Source: Dendrolimus kikuchii
Lineage: Eukaryota; Arthropoda; Insecta; Lepidoptera; Lasiocampidae
Assembly: GCA_019925095.2 (NCBI GenBank)
Contig: CM034388.1
Coordinates: forward strand, 5,292,501-5,356,500
Length of the DNA: 64,000 bases
Reading direction: 5' to 3'
In this document: positions 56,975 through 64,000 of the stretch, piece after piece
How the letters are laid out: each line of letters begins with the position of its first letter
Position numbering within the stretch: the stretch's first letter is position 1
The notes under the pieces: model-generated
Seen by the model: only the letters and a program-made list of their open reading frames with translations
What the model was told of the DNA's origin: nothing
Databases searched by the model: none
Program-made: the position numbers and the translations under genes

Positions 56975-57685
56975 TATAGATTTGTACATTCTCGTATTGT
57001 AAATTCTCGTATTGTAATTTCTCATACTGTAGATTCTCGTATTGTAGATTCTCATGTTGTGAAATCTAATTTTATATACCTCTAAAATATGGGTAATACG
57101 CGAGCGAGATATTGAATTTTCTACACACTGACTTTTTACAGTCGACAAGCATTTTTAGAACACCTCGCTATCCCTCCAACAATTTTACAGTACAAGAAAC
57201 TTAGCAAATTGGCACAACCGATAGCGGGTTGAAGTCATTGATAAAATATTTTAATTACAGGGTTATGAATGAAAAGAATTTAATACATTATTGTTAGGAA
57301 ATTTTAGACTATATTTCATATAAAATATTATACTTAAAGTTTTACATGTATTAAAATGTAGTGAATACCGTCTATATACAATTGAGAGATTTTGACTTTA
57401 TAATCTGTACACAATTACCACATATAGGAGATAAATATTATTACATAAAATTATGTTAAATAATAGAGAACTACTTACTCTATACAAAATAGGCGCTAAT
57501 CACCGAATAAGTAAAAAAAATATCATTATTATTCAGTTAAGGAAATGACAGACTGTATCGTTTATAAATAAGAGGGTATATAACAAAATTAATTATTAAC
57601 TTTAAAAGGAAACATGACAAGACCAACTATGCTACTAAATAACAGTTGTCACTTGATTTTTGATATTTATACTGCCCAATATGGT
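56975..57685. other. no gene; short direct repeats
   Basis: 56990-57060 repeats 'GTAGATTCTCGTATT' about five times with variation, a small minisatellite. The rest is AT-rich. Confidence 0.5.
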
Positions 57686-57930
57686 TTGGACCAGTGGCCG
57701 GCAAAGTCCGGCTCCAGAGCCGCATGTGGCTCTTTGGCTCCTAAGTGCGGCTGTGGCACAAATATCCACGGAAGGCGGAATAATAAATCATGACAAAAAA
57801 TAAAAAAATATTTTTATTTTAAGGACATTTGGACTAGCGTCCATATCAGTCCGTGAGTACAAAACCTTACATGTACGTACAAAAAAAGTACAAAACCTTA
57901 CATGCACATAAAATCATAATAAATAGACAA

Positions 57931-57990
57931 GCATAAAATAATAGTGTTTTTGCATGCATGAACATGCAAAATCACTATTATTTTATGCTT
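57931..57990. repeat. strong hairpin at the LINE end inside the hAT element
   Basis: Arms AGCATAAAATAATAGTG...GCATG and CATGC...CACTATTATTTTATGCT are nearly exact inverses of about 27 bases around a 6-base loop. Confidence 0.85.
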
Positions 57991-58250
57991 TTAACAATAA
58001 AGTCTAACACTAACTTTGTTTTTACAGACAAGGGATCGGCTAAAAAGGAATGAAAAACTCCAAAGTCCAGCAAGTCTAAGCATAAGTCTCTCCTTAGTCG
58101 CTGTCTCTCATTGTTATTTTCGGAGCATTCTATAAGAATATGATATATGTCCTGTGTTTTATTACACGTCTCACAATTGGGGCTGTTTGTCTTTTTCATG
58201 AGACAAGCAAATGTCTTGAGCGGCATATGTCCCCAGCACGCACACGATGA
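57978..58250 (-). pseudogene. LINE C-terminal zinc-knuckle fragment
   Basis: The minus frame reads MPLKTFACLMKKTNSPNCET, then CNKTQDIYHILIECSENN and LVLDFIVKSIK with a stop. The C-x2-C-x7-H-x4-C pattern is that found at the C-terminus of several LINE reverse transcriptases. It is 5' truncated and lies within the hAT element. Confidence 0.65.
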
Positions 58251-58819
58251 GCGACAACAACTAAGGAGCGACTCAACTTACTGACTAAAATTAAAAACAA
58301 CAACATACAAACCTGACTCACTCAAACCTTCACATTAATAAATATTTAATAAGTATGAAATTTAGTTTTATTTAGTGTAATAAAAGTTTACTAAACAAGC
58401 AGATTTGGATCCCAATTTTTTTTTAATTCTTGTAATGTTCATATTGGGCTCTTTGGCTAATAAGTTTGCCGATCACTAGTTTAGACCAATGTATTGTGTT
58501 ATTAGTAACATAATTATTCTATACAGATATTCCGTCTGTTTGATCAAGTTACCTCATAGCCAGGAACCAGTTATTTTTTCTAATTTTCAAACTAATTTTA
58601 AAATAAACCGCCTTCTAGTATATTCATTAAAATTTATGATATACGCATATTTTTGGAGATTATGGTGTTATTAATGATTTATTTTTAGGGCTGAGCAACC
58701 AAAACCAGTATCATTTTATCTCAATTTTTTATTTATTTATTATGCTACACTAAAAGTTCTACCAATGTGCTGCCGGTCTCGTAGAATTTATTAACACCTT
58801 TTTTAAAGTTACTGATATT

Positions 58820-59080
58820 TAGAGGCGACAAAAAAAACCCACAGCCAGGTGGTAGGGTATTTGCTCGACTGGATGGCGACCACCCCTGGTCTAGAGTATG
58901 CCGCCATAACAACCTTGTGTTGTGTTCCGGCATTAGTGACCAGGTTCCAGTCTCCCTTAAGAGAGCAGCAGCGCATTTGTAGCACCTTTGGTGTTACAAA
59001 TGTCCATAGGCGATGGTAACCGCTTTCCATCAAGTGGGCCGTCTGCCTGTCTGCTGAACTCCTGCAATAAAAAATTTAAA
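58820..59080 (+). repeat. family G, 5'-truncated copy
   Basis: Starts at AGAGGCGACAAAAAAAACCC and runs to the A tail. Confidence 0.87.
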
Positions 59081-59513
59081 AAATCTAGTATAGTTCGGAA
59101 AATATTAAAATTTCACCTTGTTCTCATCCCAATAACTCCTTTTCGAATCCTGTCCAGGATTCTTGCAAGGCAATTTTTTTTGAACTAATGGTAAATCCAT
59201 TGGTGATGATAAAGTAAACCAAACTTGCATCTTGATATTACTAATCTGTGAAACCTGCCAATTTGCCTTGGTGAAGCTAAGCGGGTATTCCATTTTACCT
59301 ATGTAAAACCCGATCCTAGCAGTGGGACAGTGAGCTGATAATACAGGCTTCTGTAGTCTGAACTCCTGTCAAGAAGTGAATAATACCGCACGTGGCAGTT
59401 ATTTTTTTTAACTTAAATTAATAGATTTATGGTCATATTAATATGACTTTTATTTTATGGTTCTTAAAGGTCAGACGCACGGTGTCGTATTTTTAAATTA
59501 TACGCTATATATA

Positions 59514-59860
59514 TAGGTAAATTTTTCAAATTGGCCTTCAGGGCCAAATCCGGGAGAAAATGTATGGAAAATAAAATATTTTGTTCAATAACAACCCTTT
59601 CCTTTAATTTGAGGTTTGACATTTCTTCACAAAAATTGATCCCTACAAGATACACTATGGATTGGTGTAATAATACAGGTGTGATTTTTTTCTCAAAATT
59701 ATTCGATTCGATTCCTGGGCAGGATAATTGATTTGTCAAAAATCTAATGATACCACTTTAGTTTTCATCCAAATCGGCCTCGAGGCTCTTTGGGTATTTT
59801 TCGCTACATCGTATAGTTTTAAGATTTAGCCCTGAAGGCCCACTTGAAAAATTCATCTGT
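59514..59860. mobile_element. MITE with TTTTTCAA...GGCCTTCAGGGC ends
   Basis: Left AAATTTTTCAAATTGGCCTT and the inverse of the right end, GAATTTTTCAAGTGGGCCTT, continue into CAGGGCC/TAAATC: inverted ends of about 37 bp. Flanking TA on both sides suggests a Tc1/mariner-type target. Frames on both strands are shadows. Confidence 0.7.
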
Positions 59861-59864
59861 ATAT

Positions 59865-60140
59865 GTTAATATATGTCAGTATTTTTAAGTTCAACCAGTT
59901 TATTTACCATTAAAAAAAGTAATCATAAACTAACTTTTAAAAACATGTACTTGTCTAATATTAATAGTAAAACTAACTACGGGAAACCATTGTTGACTCT
60001 CCAATATAATGATTAGCACCTTATTATTTATTATATTCCAACCATTAAAAAATTGCAATTGTTATTTTTATTGTAGCCATAAAGTGAATAATAAATTATA
60101 TAAGTATAAAATAAAAAATATATCAAGACTTTTAATGTTA
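59865..60140. other. no gene seen
   Basis: AT-rich. Confidence 0.4.
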
Positions 60141-60158
60141 TTGTAAACTCCATACTAA

Positions 60159-60411
60159 ACAGATATACAATGCAAAAGTGGATGGATGCAGAAGTCGTGG
60201 AAGGCCACGACACACCTTCCATGATCAAATTGATCGTGTACTAGCAGAAGGTGATGTCAGGAGCCTTAAGAACAGACGAGCGTGCATGACAAGAGTTATG
60301 AATGTCAAAGAAGCAAGTGAGGTGTGTAAGAATAAGCCTGAATGGCGCTCTGTTGTTCGTGCCTACCCCGCAAGGGAACTGGCGTGAAGTTATGTATATG
60401 TATGTATGTAT
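60159..60411 (+). pseudogene. RTE-like LINE (family H), 3' fragment with target duplication
   Basis: Codes QIYNAKVDGCRSRGRPRHTF to VRAYPARELA and a stop, then a TATG tail. GTAAACTCCATACTAA (60143-60158) and GTAAACCCATACTAA (60412-60426) flank it as a target duplication with one base lost. Confidence 0.87.
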
Positions 60412-60429
60412 GTAAACCCATACTAATCC

Positions 60430-60835
60430 TTTACAGATAAACACCTGTTTACACAATTAAACAATTACCCCTTCGAATTGAGTGATGTATTGTTCGTGTT
60501 AATCCCTTTGTATTGCACTGCAGTAAGACGTCATGAATCCTTTCCTCTTTTGTTTGAATTTCGTTGCACAATACTAAAAACCATTAAGCTTACAATTTCG
60601 AGGATGCCAAAGAACAACGGGCATGTTGCTGAAAGAAAGAAAGAAAACACTTGGTCTAAAAAATAACAAAGAAATATGTTGTTGTAGTTATAAGTGACTT
60701 CCCATTCACCTTCGCCGGAATGCGAATATCCTATCTCTTCTTCACAACATTCTATTTAATCCCAAGATTATCTCAAGGAACGCTTTCAGTTCCTTAATGA
60801 CACTAATTCAAGATTATTTAGATAGTCAGAGAATT
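60430..60835. other. no gene seen
   Basis: AT-rich; the short plus frame at 60478-60666 is not recognised. Confidence 0.4.
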
Positions 60836-60849
60836 CGAAACTGAAAACG

Positions 60850-61255
60850 CCTGTCAACAGAACAAGTTTTCACAGCAAGTCCAGGCCATTCAACTTTAGA
60901 ATGCACTACCAATAAACATCAACCAGACACGATCATTACCTTCTTTTAACAGATTATTTAAAGATTACTACCTCAAGCTATAATATTATCGTTTACTTTT
61001 GTATATATATATAATATAATATGTGTATCTATGTATGTATATATATAATGCGTGCGTTGTAAGCATATATATAATTCTTTATAACTGTGTAACTAATTCT
61101 CAACTGACGGTGACTTGGCACCTATTTATTATTTGTATTTTTTGCTTCTAATTGAGCTGTAGATATTATTATTATAGTTACATTTTAATTTAATTTTTTG
61201 TGTGTGTAAATGTTATGTAGTTGTACAATTATATCTAATTAGAATAAATAAATAT
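60850..61255 (+). pseudogene. LINE ORF2 end and 3' UTR, decayed
   Basis: A frame near 60900-60985 reads close to ALPINI, NQTRSLPSFNRLFKDYYLKL, again the tail of a LINE reverse transcriptase. It is followed by TA-rich sequence and an AATAAATAAATATTAATTAA end. Confidence 0.5.
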
Positions 61256-61259
61256 TAAT

Positions 61260-61755
61260 TAATTAATGCAAAATAGTTCGGTGAGAACAAAGTGGCGGCT
61301 ATAGCTATAATATGCAATATATTTATAACAACAATATAAAGCCGATCAAAATAACTTGTATGATGGAATTTGTTCACGTGACTACAAGAATATTGGAATG
61401 TTGATACATGTGATCAAATAGGATTGGCTTGATCAAATATTCATAACTAAGTTTTGTATTAAAAAGATATAAATCTATATAATATATTATCTGCTTTTCG
61501 CTGGAGGTCGATAAGGAACTTGACAGTCAAACCAAATTACTTACTTTTCAACTATTTTCGGTTCCGTAATAATTGTTAGCAAAAACTGAATTCTTATAAA
61601 ATCTTTATATGTATATCTATCTACGCAAACTAAGTAAGTAACGCTTTTGATATGAGTAATGGTCCGGGCTGTAAGCAAATGGAAATACCACGGGGAGTTT
61701 TAGCGGGTACTCCGGCAATAACAATCTATTTTCACTAGGGTAGAACCAACTCAAA
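61260..61755. other. no gene seen
   Basis: AT-rich, no supportable feature. Confidence 0.4.
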
Positions 61756-61759
61756 CACA

Positions 61760-62006
61760 GACGGCCTCTGTGGTTGAGCGGGCTAAGGCTTTGGCGGCGT
61801 ACCTCACTGCAACTCAGAGGTTCCGGGTTCGATTCCTGGTATAGTAAATTTCGGAAACGTATTTTCTCCGTTATTTACTATGGTCTGGGTGTCTGGGATC
61901 GGCGCCAGAGTAGTCCGTTGTATATTATTCATAACACAAGCGTAACTTGCTTAATTTGGGGATATACAATGTGTGTGTTTGTCTGCCGATTATTATAAAA
62001 AAAAAA
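61760..62006 (+). mobile_element. tRNA-derived SINE (family S), near-consensus copy
   Basis: A-box-like TGGTTGAGCGG and B-box GGTTCGATTCC are intact. The tail ends in TTATT then an A run (61996-62006). Confidence 0.92.
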
Positions 62007-62084
62007 CGTCGGCGAGCCCCACATATCCTCACCGAAATCCGCATACAATGACAAGAGAGGATTAAGTCCTCCTAGTCAAAAAAA

Positions 62085-62398
62085 TGTGTTATGAAGTACC
62101 ATACAATAGACAACTCGGGGCGGATCCAAAACACACAGATGAGATTTAACTAGACATGTTGCTGGGGGGTTTCTTGCCTGCGATAACATGTTGCGAAGTG
62201 GTATACATAGAACAGGAAGTAGATTTAAATTTTTTACTTACACGTATGACCTTCAAAAAGTGTCCTCCAGTAGAACTTATTTTGAATAAAAACTTTTGAA
62301 TTTGATGATAATAATGGAAAGAACCTAGGATCTTTGCGTTGTAGTGAACTAGGTACACCAATACTAAGGCCAACTACTACACCACATAGATCGTCATT
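62085..62398 (-). mobile_element. very old SINE, split by ~160 bp
   Basis: The minus strand has a head GACGATCTATGTGGTGTAGT (from 62398) with GTACCTAGTTCACTACAACG, and, after unrelated sequence at 62165-62320, a tail matching the SINE (GTGTGTTTTGGATCCGCCCC, TACTTCATAACAC). Confidence 0.5.
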
Positions 62399-62559
62399 TT
62401 CAACTAAGTATTTATTTATTTGGGAAACATACAATAATTAATATCCTTAAATATAAAATGCAAAATGAATACATTGATATATAATCTCATTCAAGTCTAT
62501 CAATTCACTCTAATTGAAGTTTGCGGTAAAAAAATATTTATATAATAAAATCGAAATTT

Positions 62560-62742
62560 GGCTAAAGTTCGATTTTTCAATCACTAGTTGAAAGTTATTT
62601 TATAGAATACAACACAACATGTCAAAATTAAAAATGGCAGATGCATGAATAAAACAGTTGAATGGTTTAGCTTTTCAATTCACTCAGGTTGTAATTTATT
62701 CGAATGATAACTTTTATCTGAAGATTCAAAAATCGGCCCTAA
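62560..62742. mobile_element. MITE with GGGCCGATTT inverted ends (copy 3)
   Basis: Right end GAAGATTCAAAAATCGGCCC; interior TCAAAATTAAAAATGGCAGA matches 3036-3055. The left end is decayed. Confidence 0.6.
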
Positions 62743-62744
62743 AA

Positions 62745-63800
62745 CAATTACGAGAAAATAAATACTACAATATTTCAAAATAAATCTATAAATGTATATT
62801 TGAATTATGTAAATATTGAAAAAATGTTGAAAATACAGTCATGTGTCAAAATTTTAAAAAGTAGCTACAAGAGCAAACAATAGAAAGAGAAAGAAAAGTA
62901 TAAATCATTGCATTAAGTTACAACATTTCCACATTGGTTTAAATAAGGTCGACGTAAAAATATACACAGTTCAAATCATTTATATGGTCCTTCGGGCCGG
63001 ATAATAATTTTCAAATCAGTCCACAAGTCAATGTAATTATAAAATGGGTTATCAAAATATGTTTTTCCGTATCTAAAAGTAAACAATAATATTTAAGCAA
63101 ACGTGGTTTAAAACGTGATCATATCAATCCCGGCCTCGGTTATATTTAGTCACGTGGTCAAGGTCTTATACTTCTCTGGGCCAAAAATCTTAAAAGATGA
63201 TTTTCATGCTTCCTAATTACAACTGGACAAACGCCTCTTTATTGCAGGGAAAAGGACAATATACCTGCCACACTTACCCGTCATCACCCTGGCGTTATAT
63301 GGTTTGCTTAGAAGGTTGTGGTGTCGCTTTCCTACATTTTCATTTTCTTCTGCACTTCGCTAAATCCTCAACTTCACTCCTCTAATAGATTCTTTTACGG
63401 TGTTAAGACCGCATTACTTTAGTCTACTTCTTCCACGAGGACACAACGAGCCTGATTCTATATAATATGTGGACTTATCAGCATAGGCGACTTGCAACTG
63501 ATTTGCCATTTCACGGACATGAAGGCTGCCACTATTGGGAGAGATAGGAGAGATTAGGAGAGTCCCGAACGTTACTCCACACATCTGATAATGAATTTGT
63601 AGACTTTTTTAGTTTAAGAAGGATTTTGGGGTCACAAATTACTCCAGCGATCTCATGACATTTGGGCTAATCTGCTGAGATGTGAAGCTTGATACATACA
63701 ATTTTGACTTAATATCACTGTTGAGGACTAACGCCTAAACTATGCATGTCTCTAATAATTTTAAATTCACAAACTTTAATATTAAAAAAGGGCAAGTCCG
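62745..63800. other. no gene supported
   Basis: AT-rich. The 62-codon frame at 63197-63385 has no family or splice support. Confidence 0.4.
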
Positions 63801-63806
63801 TGAACT

Positions 63807-64000
63807 ATCCGTGCTGGAACGGAAAAAGAATACAATTTCCTGCTTCCGGGCGGCCTGTCGTCAAAGGCGACAAAAACAACCCACAGCCAGGTGGTAGGAA
63901 TTTTCCCCACTGGTTGCCTACACCGCTGGTCTAGAGTATGTCGCCATAATAACCTTGAGTTGTGTTTCGGCTTTAGTGGCCAGATCTCAGTTTCAAATGT
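63807..64000 (+). repeat. family G copy running off the window
   Basis: Starts ATCCGTGCTGGAACGG and proceeds through the unit until the window ends at TCTCAGTTTC. Confidence 0.87.

Larger units (their letters stand above)
57692..58478. mobile_element. hAT-like transposon with 8-bp target duplication
   Basis: The ends CAGTGGCCGGCAAAG and the inverse TAGTGATCGGCAAAC are imperfect inverted repeats of the hAT kind. The flanks GTTTGGAC (57684-57691) and GTTTAGAC (58479-58486) form an eight-base target duplication with one change. It carries a LINE fragment and a hairpin and has no transposase. Confidence 0.75.

Overview
The window looks like a piece of insect nuclear genome, most likely from a moth or butterfly. 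It is AT-rich and has no operons or long reading frames. It is filled with interspersed repeat families that I recognise as typical of lepidopteran genomes: a tRNA-derived SINE, RTE-like and Jockey/CR1-like non-LTR retrotransposon tails, short Helitrons ending in CTAG, fold-back MITEs, a mariner element and solo LTRs. The host assignment is inference; no species can be named from what is visible.

Host coding sequence is sparse. Two exons are supported. A 205-bp exon on the minus strand (45418-45622) encodes part of the ectodomain of a CD36/scavenger receptor class B protein. A first coding exon on the plus strand (about 24990-25270) starts with ATG and ends at a GTAAGT donor; its product is not recognised. 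Their partner exons were not found. A weak signal-peptide-like frame lies at 38146-38409. Nearly all other open frames are shadows of repeats.

Layout. 1-630: minus-strand solo LTR. 1.2-10 kb: LINE tails, two tandem Helitrons, a SINE inside an RTE LINE, GC-rich fold-back elements, and a LINE inserted into another LINE with a target duplication. 10-25 kb: LINE tails, two copies of a TA-flanked MITE, a split RTE LINE, and a long gene-poor stretch (14.5-17.9 kb). 25-31 kb: the unknown exon, a 209-bp fold-back MITE, a complete Helitron, nested Helitrons, a near-complete mariner (29149-30411) and a Jockey-like fragment. 31-45 kb: a tandemly duplicated MITE, a SINE followed by an inverted duplication, a second solo LTR, a retroelement C-terminus and GC-rich unclassified repeats. 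45-50 kb: the CD36 exon, a long RTE-like pseudogene and a 1.15-kb G/T-only minisatellite between Helitron parts. 50-64 kb: a third solo LTR, SINEs, a hAT-like element with an 8-bp target duplication that holds a LINE fragment, a TA-flanked MITE and more LINE tails.

The most informative content is transposition history. Several insertions can be dated relative to each other, and three have a paralogous uninterrupted site in the same window. I found no new multi-gene system. Coordinates were counted by hand and may be off by a few bases, especially at decayed repeat ends.
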